Positions 36,151-44,634 of a DNA stretch of 64,000 nucleotides are shown piece by piece. Positions within the stretch are counted from its first letter, which is position 1. Every line of letters starts with the position of its first letter. Under the pieces are notes generated by a model. The model had not been told where the DNA came from, searched no databases, and saw only the letters and a list, made by a program, of their open reading frames with translations. The position numbers were made by a program, and so were the translations under genes. This DNA is from Mycobacterium sp. 852014-52450_SCH5900713 (lineage in GTDB: Bacteria > Actinomycetota > Actinomycetes > Mycobacteriales > Mycobacteriaceae), in the NCBI RefSeq assembly GCF_001667075.1, contig NZ_LZIL01000033.1, forward strand, positions 40,004 to 104,003. Direction: 5' to 3'.

Positions 36151-36984
36151 ATGGGGTGGATCCAGGACGGCTGGCACGGAATCACGCACGTTGGGTCCAG
36201 CACCTGGATCGCGTGGGCGGCATGGGCGGCGATCGCGCTCGCGGTCGTCACCCTGATCTTCACCAACCGGCAGATCACCCGTAACCGCCGCCTGGTCGCC
36301 GAGCAGACCCGGCCGCAAGTCGCGATGTTCATGGAACCGCATCCCGCCGACTGGCACGTCATCGAACTGGTGGTCAGGAACTTCGGTCAGACGGCGGCGT
36401 ACGACATCACGTTCTCGTTCATGAATCCGCCGACGGTGGCCGAATACGAGAACGCCACCGACGGGTACGCCGACGTCGCCGAACTGCGACTCCCCCGCGA
36501 GTTGCCGGTGCTGGCCCCCGGCCAGGAATGGCGCATGGTGTGGGATTCGGCCCTCGACCGCGCCGAGATCGGCAGTGGCATCGAGTCTCGCTTCACCGGC
36601 ACCATCAGCTACTTCGACCGCCCGGAGCGCCCCCACGGGCGACGGTTCTTCGAGCGCGAGCGCGTTCCGCTGGAGACCCAGGTGGTGCTGGACTGGGACT
36701 CCCTGCCGCCCGTCCAGCGCATCGAGCTGATGACGACCCACGACCTGGCGAAGCGCGAGAAGCAGAAGCTGGAGCTGCTGCGCGGGCTGCTGACGTACTT
36801 CCACTACGCGAGCAAGGAAACCCGTCCCGAGGTGTTCCGAAGCGAGATCGAACGGATCAACGGCGCGGTGCGGGAAACGCAGGACAGATGGCGCACCCGC
36901 CAGCTCGACGAGCCCACCGATGTCAGCCTGCGCTGGGGCGAGGCCGAGGACGACCTGGGCAAACACCACAGTCAGCCCGCGTGA
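36151..36984 (+). CDS. Membrane-anchored protein of unknown function (Rv0633c type)
   Basis: 277 residues. One N-terminal transmembrane helix (about residues 18-38, TWIAWAAWAAIALAVVTLIF) is followed by a basic stretch and a large soluble domain, so the bulk should face the cytosol. No catalytic motif is recognised. The C-terminal third is charged and helical and may form a coiled coil (AKREKQKLELLRGLL). Start: ATG 36151 is 9 bases after GGAGG; a GTG at 36142 abuts that ribosome site and is unlikely. In M. tuberculosis it has the same neighbours (Rv0634c and echA3). Confidence 0.75.
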   Translation: MGWIQDGWHGITHVGSSTWIAWAAWAAIALAVVTLIFTNRQITRNRRLVAEQTRPQVAMFMEPHPADWHVIELVVRNFGQTAAYDITFSFMNPPTVAEYENATDGYADVAELRLPRELPVLAPGQEWRMVWDSALDRAEIGSGIESRFTGTISYFDRPERPHGRRFFERERVPLETQVVLDWDSLPPVQRIELMTTHDLAKREKQKLELLRGLLTYFHYASKETRPEVFRSEIERINGAVRETQDRWRTRQLDEPTDVSLRWGEAEDDLGKHHSQPA

Positions 36985-37004
36985 CGGCAAGGAGCCAGCA
37001 ACCG

Positions 37005-37700
37005 ATGAGCGGCCCGGTCCACTACAGCCTCAAGGATTCCATCGCGGTCATCAAGATGGACGACGGCAAGGTCAACGCCTTGGGTCCGACCATGCAGCAG
37101 GCGTTGGGCGAGGCGATCGACCGGGCCGAGGCGGACAACGCCGGGGCGCTGGTGATTACCGGCAACGACCGGGTGTTCAGCGGCGGCTTCGACCTGAAGA
37201 TCCTCACCTCCGGCGAGGCGCAGCCGGCGATCGACATGCTGCGCGGCGGCTTCGAGCTGTCCTATCGGCTGCTGTCGCATCCCAAGCCGGTCGTGATGGC
37301 CTGCACCGGCCACGCCATCGCGATGGGGGCGTTCCTGCTGTCGTCCGGCGATCACCGGGTGGCCGCGCACGCCTACAACATTCAGGCCAACGAGGTGGCG
37401 ATCGGCATGGTCATCCCGTACGCGGCGCTGGAGATCATGAAGCTGCGGCTGACGCACTCGGCGTACCAGCAAGCCGCCGGGCTCGCCAGGACGTTCTTCG
37501 GTGAGACGGCGCTGGCCGCCGGCTTCGTCGACGAGATCGTGCTACCGGAGATGGTGGTGAGCCGGGCCGAGGAGGCCGCGCGTGAATTCGCCGGTCTGCA
37601 CCAACGCGCCCACGCCGCAACGAAATTGCGTGCCCGCGCCGACGCGCTGAAGGCCATTCGGGCCGGGATCGACGGCATCGAGGCCGAGTTCGGCCTGTAG
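37005..37700 (+). CDS. echA3: Enoyl-CoA hydratase/isomerase family protein EchA3
   Basis: 231 residues, the same length as M. tuberculosis EchA3 (Rv0632c). Crotonase fold: the oxyanion segments are FSGGFDLKIL and GHAIAMGAFLLSSGDHRV, with the helix IPYAALEIMKLRL downstream. The usual Glu pair of true hydratases is not obvious, so the activity may be a different crotonase-type reaction. AAGGAG lies 10 bases upstream of ATG 37005. It is 20 bp after the membrane-protein gene and probably in the same operon. Confidence 0.9.
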   Translation: MSGPVHYSLKDSIAVIKMDDGKVNALGPTMQQALGEAIDRAEADNAGALVITGNDRVFSGGFDLKILTSGEAQPAIDMLRGGFELSYRLLSHPKPVVMACTGHAIAMGAFLLSSGDHRVAAHAYNIQANEVAIGMVIPYAALEIMKLRLTHSAYQQAAGLARTFFGETALAAGFVDEIVLPEMVVSRAEEAAREFAGLHQRAHAATKLRARADALKAIRAGIDGIEAEFGL

Positions 37701-37751
37701 GCGGCCTGGCCAGCACGTTTTGGACCCCGGCGGCCGGGTACGCCCCCCGGC

Positions 37752-40205
37752 GTGACAATAGACCGGATCGCGGAGCCCTGGGGAACGCGGACACCGTACG
37801 AACCGGGTACGCGGTGGCCCGAGCGCGTCGACACTTACCTGGCCGACGGCGTCACACCCGAGTCGGTGGACCGCTGGGTGCAGTCGGCGGCCGTGTTGCA
37901 TTCCAACGGAGACGGCCTGGACATCGCCGTCAAGGACGGACGGATCGTGGGGGTACGCGGCCGCGCCGTCGACCGGGTCAACCACGGCCGGCTCGACCCC
38001 AAAGACCTGTTCGGCTGGCAGGCCAATAACTCGCGAGACCGGTTGACCAGTCCGATGATTCGAGTCGGCGGCGAACTGAGGCCGTGCGATTGGGACACCG
38101 CGATGGACCACATCGTGGCTCGCAGTAGGCGACTGCTCGACAACTACGGCCCCAGTTCCATCGGCTTCTACACCTCCGGGCAGTTGTTCCTAGAGGCGTA
38201 CTACACCCAGGGGGCCATCGCGCACGGGGCGATCGGCACCAACCACGTCGACGGCAACACCCGCCTGTGCACCGCGACGGCGGCCGAGGCCCTCAAGGAA
38301 TCGTTCGGCTGCGACGGACAACCGGGTTCCTACACCGACGTCGACCATGCCGACGTCATCGCGCTGTTCGGCCACAACGTCGCCGAGACGCAAACGGTGC
38401 TGTGGGCCAGGATGCTGGACCGGCTGGCCGGCGACTCGCCGCCGGCCATCGTGTGCGTCGACCCCCGGCTCACGCCGGTTGCCCGGCACGCCACCGTTCA
38501 CCTCGCACCGCTGCCCGGCACCAACGTGGCGCTGATGAACGGCCTGCTGCACGAGATCATCGGCCACGGCTGGATCGACCGGGACTACATCGACACGCAC
38601 ACAGTCGGTTTCGGCGAGCTGCGCAGCCGGGCCGAGGAGTTCCCGCCGGAGCGGGTCGCCGAGATTTGTGGGGTGGCGGCCGAGGACATCCGGCGGGCGG
38701 CGCGGCTACTCGGCACCGCCGAGCGCTTGCTGTCCACCGTGTTGCAGGGCTTCTATCAATCACACCAGGCGACCGCGGCGGCCGTGCAGGTCAACAACAT
38801 TCATTTGATGCGCGGCATGCTGGGCAAGCCCGGCTGCGGAGTGCTGCAGATGAACGGGCAGCCGACCGCCGAGAACACCCGCGAATGCGGCGCGGACGGG
38901 GACCTGGCCGGCTTCCGCAACTGGTCCAACGACTCCCACATCAAGGAGCTGGCGAAGTTGTGGAACCTGGAGCCCATCCAGATTCCGCACTACGGCCCGC
39001 CGACCCATGCCATGCAGATGTTCCGCTTCGCCGAGGAGGGGACCCTGCGGATGTTGTGGGTCACCGCCACCAATCCCGCGGTGTCCCTGCCGGAGTTGCC
39101 GCGAATCCGTGACATCTTCTCCCAGCAGCGGTTGTTCCTCATCGTCCAGGACATCTTCATGACCGAGACCGCCGCGCTGGCCGACGTGGTGTTGCCGGCC
39201 GCGGCGTGGGGGGAGAAGACCGGCGCCTTCACCAACGCGGACCGCACCGTGCACCTGTCCGAAAAGGCCGTGGAGCCACCGGGTTCCGCGCGTTCGGACC
39301 TCGACATCTTCCTGGACTATGCGCGTCGGATGGACTTCCGTGACAAGGACGGCCAACCGTTCCCGCCGTGGACCGATCCCGAGTCGGCGTTCGAGGCGTG
39401 GAAGGAATGCACCGCGGGCCGGCCGTGCGACTACACCGGCCTGAGTTATGAGAAGCTTCGTGGCGGCAGTGGCATCCAATGGCCTTGCAACGCAGAGCAT
39501 CCCGACGGCACCGAACGGCTCTACGCCGACGCCGAGTTCTGGTCGGCACCGGACCACTGCGAGGCGTACGGCAAAGACCTGATCACGGGCGCCCCGTTGC
39601 AGCCGGATGAATGCCGCTCCATGAATCCCTTCGGCAAGGCCATCATCAAGGCGGCCGAATACCTTCCCCCGCACGAGCGGCCCAGCTCCGAGTATCCGTT
39701 CGTGTTGATCACCGGCCGCACCGTCTACCACTTCCACACCCGCACGAAAACGGCTCGCGTACAGCAACTTCAGGATGCGGCACCCGAGGTGTGGGTCGAG
39801 GTCTCGGAACCCGACGCCCGGCGTCTGGGCATCGGTGAGGGCGACCTTGTGGACGTGAGCACGCCGCGCGGCCGCGTCACCTGCGCCGCCCGCATCTGCG
39901 GCATCCGCGCCGGCGTTCTGTTCGTGCCCTTCCATTACGGCTATTGGGACAGCGGCAGCAAGGCCCACCAGCGGGCCGGCAACGAACTCACCCTCACCGA
40001 TTGGGATCCTGTTTCCAAGCAGCCGATCTACAAGACCGCGGCAGCTCGGATCCAGAAGAGTCGAGCGGGCCAGGACGAAAGAAACGGCGCCGCGCACGCG
40101 CCCACCACAACGGCGTCCGCGCCGGTCAATGGGGCGGTGCCCGCCACGGCGGGCGGGGCGGCCGCCGCCGTGACCGAAGTCCTGGCGACCGGGGGGCGGC
40201 GATGA
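37752..40205 (+). CDS. Molybdopterin oxidoreductase (assimilatory nitrate reductase-like), Fe-S ligands replaced
   Basis: 817-residue protein of the molybdo-bis-MGD (DMSO reductase) family, closest in look to NarB/NasA-type assimilatory reductases. Mo ligand candidate Cys173 lies in NTRLCTATA. Cofactor-binding and C-terminal domains are present (WVTATNPAVSLPELP, ADVVLPAAAWGEKTGAFTNADRT, GRTVYHFHTRTKT). At the N-terminal [4Fe-4S] site, where relatives have CX2CX3C and a fourth Cys, the sequence has Ala47-X2-His50-X3-Asp54 and Asp82 in RLDPKDL. Spacing is kept and all four Cys are absent. GTG start without a clear ribosome site, and no Tat signal, so cytosolic. The stop overlaps the start of the next gene (ATGA). 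Substrate unknown. Confidence 0.85.
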   Translation: MTIDRIAEPWGTRTPYEPGTRWPERVDTYLADGVTPESVDRWVQSAAVLHSNGDGLDIAVKDGRIVGVRGRAVDRVNHGRLDPKDLFGWQANNSRDRLTSPMIRVGGELRPCDWDTAMDHIVARSRRLLDNYGPSSIGFYTSGQLFLEAYYTQGAIAHGAIGTNHVDGNTRLCTATAAEALKESFGCDGQPGSYTDVDHADVIALFGHNVAETQTVLWARMLDRLAGDSPPAIVCVDPRLTPVARHATVHLAPLPGTNVALMNGLLHEIIGHGWIDRDYIDTHTVGFGELRSRAEEFPPERVAEICGVAAEDIRRAARLLGTAERLLSTVLQGFYQSHQATAAAVQVNNIHLMRGMLGKPGCGVLQMNGQPTAENTRECGADGDLAGFRNWSNDSHIKELAKLWNLEPIQIPHYGPPTHAMQMFRFAEEGTLRMLWVTATNPAVSLPELPRIRDIFSQQRLFLIVQDIFMTETAALADVVLPAAAWGEKTGAFTNADRTVHLSEKAVEPPGSARSDLDIFLDYARRMDFRDKDGQPFPPWTDPESAFEAWKECTAGRPCDYTGLSYEKLRGGSGIQWPCNAEHPDGTERLYADAEFWSAPDHCEAYGKDLITGAPLQPDECRSMNPFGKAIIKAAEYLPPHERPSSEYPFVLITGRTVYHFHTRTKTARVQQLQDAAPEVWVEVSEPDARRLGIGEGDLVDVSTPRGRVTCAARICGIRAGVLFVPFHYGYWDSGSKAHQRAGNELTLTDWDPVSKQPIYKTAAARIQKSRAGQDERNGAAHAPTTTASAPVNGAVPATAGGAAAAVTEVLATGGRR

Positions 40206-40681
40206 AGCTCAAAATGGCGATCCGCGAGCTGCACCGCTCCGAACGCAAACTGGCCCACAAGCTCAACCTGGTGGCCGCCCGGCACCACAGCGACCAGGAC
40301 ATCGATCACCTGGCGCAAGACCTGGCCGGCTGGTCGCGACAGCACCTGAACGAACTGGCCGAGCACGGCCGCCACTACGGTCTGCACCTGTCCGCCGAGC
40401 CCCGCACCCGCGCGATCACCGGCGCCGTTCAGTCCCGGATGAGCGGCATCCTGCGGCATCGGCCGGAGCCGGGCCTGGTGCTGCTCGCCGACTTGCGGCG
40501 GATTCACCGCCTGGCGGCGGGGGTGTCACTGGATTGGGAGTTGCTGGCCCAGGGCGCGCAGGCCGCCAAGGATTCCGAACTGCTGAGCTTGGCGTCGCGC
40601 TGCCACCCCGAGACGCTGCGCCAGATGCGCTGGGCCAACGCGATGCTGAAGGAACTTTCGCCACAGGTATTGATGAACTGA
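40202..40681 (+). CDS. Small His-rich helical protein coupled to the molybdoenzyme
   Basis: 159 residues, all predicted helix, resembling a four-helix ferritin-like or hemerythrin-like bundle. Histidines and acids cluster in ELHRSERKLAHKL, ARHHSDQDIDHLAQDL, RQHLNELAEHGRHYGLHL and, near the C-terminus, SRCHPETLRQMRWAN, as if to bind a metal pair. ATG overlaps the upstream TGA by four bases (ATGA), so the two proteins are made together and probably act together as subunit, chaperone or electron donor. I do not recognise the family with certainty. Followed by a GC hairpin. Confidence 0.8.
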   Translation: MKLKMAIRELHRSERKLAHKLNLVAARHHSDQDIDHLAQDLAGWSRQHLNELAEHGRHYGLHLSAEPRTRAITGAVQSRMSGILRHRPEPGLVLLADLRRIHRLAAGVSLDWELLAQGAQAAKDSELLSLASRCHPETLRQMRWANAMLKELSPQVLMN

Positions 40682-40686
40682 ATGGC

Positions 40687-40721
40687 GAACGCGGTGGCCG
40701 CTGCTAGCCGCCACCGCGTTC
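40687..40721. terminator. Bidirectional GC-rich terminator hairpin
   Basis: A perfect 12-bp stem (GAACGCGGTGGC with GCCACCGCGTTC) and 11-base loop sit between convergent genes, 6 bases after the stop at 40681. It lacks a T-tract, as many mycobacterial terminators do. Confidence 0.6.
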
Positions 40722-40786
40722 CCTTCGCCTCCTCGCCGCCAGTCTGACATGTGCGCGACGTGCCGTCACTTCACTTCCGCGACGAT

Positions 40787-41782
40787 TCATCGGAACCGGT
40801 CCAGATACGCCGGCCAGTCCCAGGTCGACAAAAAATCCTGCGCGGCCGCGTAGCCCCTGTCGCAGAGCTCTTCCAGGCGAGCCCTGGAAATACCGAAGTC
40901 GAGAACGCTCACGTCGGTGGACGCGATTCCGATGGTGCGACATTTGACCCACGGCAGGCTCAGCTGTGCCTGGTCATGGCCGACCAGCATGGTGGTGAAG
41001 AGGCTTTGCAGCAGCGCGGACTGCTTGAGGAAACGCAGCGGGCGCAACGCGGGGAACACCTGTTCCACGCCCTCGGCGAGCTTGGGCATCACCGTGATCC
41101 CGAATGTCGGCCAGCGCGGCGGTTTGCCGTCGGTGCGGTCCAGCGAGTCGACCGGGAAGTTCGACAGCACCCCGCCGTCGACCAGGTTGGAGGTGAGCCC
41201 CATGGTGTCGGTCAGCCTGACCGGGGGGTAGAAGAACGGGATCGCCATCGAGGCGCGGACGGCGTCGGCGACGGGCTGCTCGTCGGGATCGAGCCCGTAA
41301 AGCCGCTGATAGTCCCAGGGCAGTCGCACCAGCTGCGCCGCGGTGACATCGGCGACCGTGACCGCCACCTTGTAGCGCCGTTCGGGAGGAAGGTCGGCGT
41401 CGTGGAGCGCGAGATCACCGAACGTGACAACCCCCAGGTTCTTCAGCTCGCTGCGGATCCACTCGTGGGCGAAATCGCCGCGGTACATGGCCGTGTCTCG
41501 CACCAGCCCCCACGCGGACCCGACGAAGGGCACCGGGCCCGCGTCCCGCCAACTGCGCAGCGGCACCGACAGCGCGAGTTCCCTGACCTGACCACTGGTC
41601 AGTTGATCCCCGTTGGACGCGGCCGCCGAGATCACCGCGACCACCGATCCGGCCGAAACACCCGACACCCGATAGGCCGAGTACCCGGCATCCATGAGCG
41701 CGGCGACCGCACCGACCAGGCCGATGAACTTCACGCCCCCGCCGGAGAGAACGAGGTCTACCGGCTTCGCCTCGGCCGCCAT
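40787..41782 (-). CDS. Patatin-like phospholipase
   Basis: 331 residues. The patatin Gly-rich oxyanion loop LSGGGVKFIG is at 12-21, nucleophile motif GVSAG puts Ser at 43, and the catalytic Asp is in LVDGGVLSNFP. The Ser-Asp dyad is complete, so lipid acyl hydrolase activity is likely. No signal peptide. The start codon is one base after the cyanase stop, so it is translated with it as the last gene of a four-gene operon. Confidence 0.92.
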   Translation of the reverse strand: MAAEAKPVDLVLSGGGVKFIGLVGAVAALMDAGYSAYRVSGVSAGSVVAVISAAASNGDQLTSGQVRELALSVPLRSWRDAGPVPFVGSAWGLVRDTAMYRGDFAHEWIRSELKNLGVVTFGDLALHDADLPPERRYKVAVTVADVTAAQLVRLPWDYQRLYGLDPDEQPVADAVRASMAIPFFYPPVRLTDTMGLTSNLVDGGVLSNFPVDSLDRTDGKPPRWPTFGITVMPKLAEGVEQVFPALRPLRFLKQSALLQSLFTTMLVGHDQAQLSLPWVKCRTIGIASTDVSVLDFGISRARLEELCDRGYAAAQDFLSTWDWPAYLDRFR

Positions 41783-41783
41783 T

Positions 41784-42239
41784 TCAGGTACCCGACGAAA
41801 TCCACTGGTATGGAAGGAATTTGCCGTCCAGGGTCACCACCACGCGGTCGCCGGACGCGTGTGATTTCTTCTGCAGGTCGACGCTGAAGTTGATCGCGCT
41901 CATGATGCCGTCGCCGAACTGTTCGTGGATCAGCTCCTTGATGGCGCCGCCGTAAACCTGCAAAGCCTCGTAGAAGCGGTAGATCGTTGGGTCGGTCGGC
42001 ACGGCGGTCGGCAGGCCGCCGCGCATGGGTGGTGCCGCCAGCACGGGCACCACCGATTCGTCCAAGTTCAGTTTCTCGGCGAGAATCCTTGCCAGTTCAG
42101 CGGGAATGGGGTGTTGGCCGAGCAGCGCCGCGGTGGTCCATACCGGCGGCCGGTCGATGGCATCGGCCAGCTGCTGCCACGTCAGGCCGAGCCTCAGGCG
42201 GGCCAGGACGATCTGCTCGGTGATCTCGTGTCTGTTCAT
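41784..42239 (-). CDS. cynS: Cyanate hydratase (cyanase)
   Basis: 151 residues. It converts cyanate and bicarbonate to carbamate and then ammonia and CO2. The N-terminal helical DNA-binding-like domain (EQIVLARLRLGLTWQQLADAI) and the C-terminal catalytic domain are present. Catalytic Arg88 and Glu91 (PTIYRFYEAL) and Ser114 (GIMSAI) line up with R96, E99 and S122 of E. coli CynS. No cynT or cynR is adjacent; its partners are a patatin, a methyltransferase and a nitroreductase. An in-frame ATG at 42251 would add four residues. Confidence 0.94.
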   Translation of the reverse strand: MNRHEITEQIVLARLRLGLTWQQLADAIDRPPVWTTAALLGQHPIPAELARILAEKLNLDESVVPVLAAPPMRGGLPTAVPTDPTIYRFYEALQVYGGAIKELIHEQFGDGIMSAINFSVDLQKKSHASGDRVVVTLDGKFLPYQWISSGT

Positions 42240-42292
42240 GGCCCCAAGCATGCACGCCGGCGGCGACGGCCGCCGTGCGGATCCGGCGGTCC

Positions 42293-43042
42293 TCACCCCG
42301 GTTTCGTCGCGGTGACCAGGCGGGTGGAAAACCACGGGCCGCCGTAGTACATGCGCCATCCGAGGTTGCGGCGCCGCACGTTTCGCCAACCCAGTTCCCG
42401 TAGGTGCGCGGCATGCCGGCGCGTCTCCCACAGGTCCGCGATGGCCAGCCGCCCACCCGGGCGCAGCACCCGGACCGCTTCGTCGAGAGCCTTGCGCCGG
42501 CCGGCGTGTGTCGCGATGTTGTGGATGGCCAGGTTGCTGACGATTACGTCGACGCTGTCGTCGGCCAGGGGCAGGGCGGTCATGTCGGCGGTGTGCACCT
42601 CGACGCGATCGGCGACGTGCTCCAGCGCCGCGTTCGCCAAGGTGGCGTCCGGGGAGTTGTCAGTCTGGTCGGCGTGCCACAGATCGACCCCGATCGCCCG
42701 GCCCCCTGGCAACCGCTTGGCCGCGGCGAGCAGCACCGCGCCCCGCCCGCAGCCGAGGTCGAGCACCGTTTCGTCACCCCGCAGCCCGAGGTCGCCCAGC
42801 ACCCGGTCCCACACGACGAACTTGCCCACCCGCGTCGCGTATGTGTAAAGCGCTGCGCCAGAAGCGATCCCGACGGCCGAGATCGCTGCCAGCGCCGCCC
42901 TCACCCGCTTGCCGCGCGCCCAGTTGATAGCGGCCCACCCGGCCAGGGCCGCGGTCTGCGCGGCGATGCCCATCGCCTGCCAGCGCGCCGAGACGGTGTG
43001 AAACGAGCCGTCGATTCCGTAGTCGCCCCGGTGGTCATCCAC
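42293..43042 (-). CDS. Membrane-anchored class I methyltransferase
   Basis: 249 residues. Two hydrophobic helices (about 24-42 and 47-66) precede a class I SAM-binding domain: VLDLGCGRGAVL is motif I, then AIGVDLW with an acidic ribose ligand, DMTALPLADDSVDVIVSNL and a late VRVLRPGGRLAIADLWE. The layout suggests a methyltransferase acting on a lipid or quinone at the membrane, but the substrate is not evident. Codirectional with and 53 bp upstream of cynS. Confidence 0.85.
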   Translation of the reverse strand: MDDHRGDYGIDGSFHTVSARWQAMGIAAQTAALAGWAAINWARGKRVRAALAAISAVGIASGAALYTYATRVGKFVVWDRVLGDLGLRGDETVLDLGCGRGAVLLAAAKRLPGGRAIGVDLWHADQTDNSPDATLANAALEHVADRVEVHTADMTALPLADDSVDVIVSNLAIHNIATHAGRRKALDEAVRVLRPGGRLAIADLWETRRHAAHLRELGWRNVRRRNLGWRMYYGGPWFSTRLVTATKPG

Positions 43043-43066
43043 GATGAAGAGCTTAAGACCGCTTCC

Positions 43067-43582
43067 TCACCAACGACCGTGGTGGACGACCTCGTCGAAC
43101 GGCCGCCGGTTCGGTGTGCGGATCGGGGTGAGCGGGCGATCGGCGGGATAGCCGACGCCGAGCAGGAAGGCCACCAGCCGGTCCTCGGGGACACCGAGGA
43201 TAGCCCGCGCCTTCTCCTGGTCCCCCACCGACGAATGCCCGGTCCCGATTCCCAGGTCCGTGGCCGCGATCATCATCGCCATCGTGGCCTGCCCGACGTC
43301 GTAATTGTCGGTCACCACCCGGCGCTCGTCGGGCGGCACGGGCACCACGATGGCAATCGCCGCCGCCGCGGCGGCGATGTGCCCCGCGCCCTGCCAGACG
43401 GTCGACAGTTCCTGCAGTTGCGCCCGGTCCGTGACGATCACGAAGTCCCACGGCTGGCGGTTCTTCGCCGACGGTGCGCGCCACCCGGCCTCGGCGATGC
43501 GGTTGAGGTCGTCTTCGGAAATCGCGTCCGGTTTGTACTGCCGGACGTTGCGCCGGGCGCGGATCGCGTCCCAAGCCTCCAT
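43067..43582 (-). CDS. Nitroreductase family protein
   Basis: 171-residue FMN-dependent nitroreductase-fold protein. The N-terminal RRNVRQYKPD with following AGWRAPSAKNRQPWDFVIV is the classical FMN-phosphate site, and ATDLGIGTGHSSVGD forms the second flavin segment. ATG 43582 has GAGGAGG 5 bases upstream; longer readings have none. First gene of the operon running on to the methyltransferase, cynS and patatin; divergent from the fourth mycolic-acid methyltransferase gene. Confidence 0.92.
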   Translation of the reverse strand: MEAWDAIRARRNVRQYKPDAISEDDLNRIAEAGWRAPSAKNRQPWDFVIVTDRAQLQELSTVWQGAGHIAAAAAAIAIVVPVPPDERRVVTDNYDVGQATMAMMIAATDLGIGTGHSSVGDQEKARAILGVPEDRLVAFLLGVGYPADRPLTPIRTPNRRPFDEVVHHGRW

Positions 43583-43760
43583 TTGTTCCTCCTCGTTTTC
43601 CAGCCGACTCCCGGTAAACGGGGGTAGCCTCATCGGAATTCCCCGCATACGCGCGCCGAAGTTTGATTCCGGCAATTGCGGGAAGCCAGGGGTGAACCAG
43701 CTGAGCAGCCCACTCGTGTACAGCTGAATGGCCCCGGATTCAGAAAGGCGCGTAGCTGGT

Positions 43761-44627
43761 ATGACGGAAAACCTGACGCCGCACTTCGAGGACGTCCAGG
43801 CGCACTACGACCTGTCCGACGACTTCTTCCGGCTGTTCCTCGACCCCACCATGACCTACAGCTGCGCCTACTTCGATCGCATGCGAGATATCCCGCTCGA
43901 AGAGGCGCAGCTCCGCAAGATGGACCTGGCACTCGGCAAGCTCGGCCTGCGGCCCGGCATGACGCTGTTGGACGTGGGCTGCGGCTGGGGCGGCACCATG
44001 CGCCGCGCGATCGAGAAATACGACGTCGACGTCGTCGGCTTGACGCTGTCCGAGCACCAGGCCGCCCATGTGCAGAAGATGTTCGACGCCATGAACACCA
44101 CCCACAGCAGGCGGGTGCTGCTGCAGGGCTGGGAACAGTTCGACGAGCCCGTCGACCGGATCGTCTCCATCGGCGCCTTCGAGCACTTCGGGTACGACCG
44201 GTACGACGATTTCTTCCAGACGGCCTTCCGGGTGCTGCCCGACGACGGGGTGATGCTGCTGCACACGATCACCATGTTCACCCCGGAGCAGATCCTCGAA
44301 CGCGGCCTGCCGATGACCGAGGAGCAGACCAGCTTCAACAACTTCATCGCCACCGAGATCTTCCCGGGCGGCCAGTTGCCGCCGATCGAGATGGTGGAGT
44401 TCCACGCCTCGAAGATGGGCTTCAACCTGGTCCGCAGGCAGTCGCTGCAGCTGCACTACGCGCGGACGCTCGATCTGTGGGCCGCGGCGCTCGAGGCACA
44501 CCACAGCGAGGCTGTCGCGATCCAGTCCGAAGAGGTGTATCAGCGATACATGAGGTATCTGACCGGTTGCGCCAAGGCTTTCCGGGACGGCTACATCGAT
44601 ATCAATCAGTTCACCCTGGCCAAGTAG
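43761..44627 (+). CDS. Mycolic acid cyclopropane/methyltransferase, MmaA2/CmaA1-like, outside the mmaA cluster
   Basis: 288 residues. The N-terminus LTPHFEDVQAHYDLSDDFF looks like M. tuberculosis MmaA2 and CmaA1, the synthases that form proximal and distal cis-cyclopropanes. Bicarbonate-site C35 (TYSCAYF), SAM motif [10 protein letters not shown] and SIGAFEHFGYDRYDDFF are intact, and the end is YIDINQFTLAK. Odd: FDRMRDIPLEEAQ carries one residue more than the [12 protein letters not shown] of its relatives, and IPLEEAQ replaces the invariant MTLEEAQ. ATG 43761; GAAAGG upstream. A divergent nitroreductase lies on the other side. The mmaA cluster at 25.6-28.5 kb has no mmaA2, so this may fill that role. 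Confidence 0.8.
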   Translation: MTENLTPHFEDVQAHYDLSDDFFRLFLDPTMTYSCAYFDRMRDIPLEEAQLRKMDLALGKLGLRPGMTLLDVGCGWGGTMRRAIEKYDVDVVGLTLSEHQAAHVQKMFDAMNTTHSRRVLLQGWEQFDEPVDRIVSIGAFEHFGYDRYDDFFQTAFRVLPDDGVMLLHTITMFTPEQILERGLPMTEEQTSFNNFIATEIFPGGQLPPIEMVEFHASKMGFNLVRRQSLQLHYARTLDLWAAALEAHHSEAVAIQSEEVYQRYMRYLTGCAKAFRDGYIDINQFTLAK

Positions 44628-44634
44628 GCGCGGG

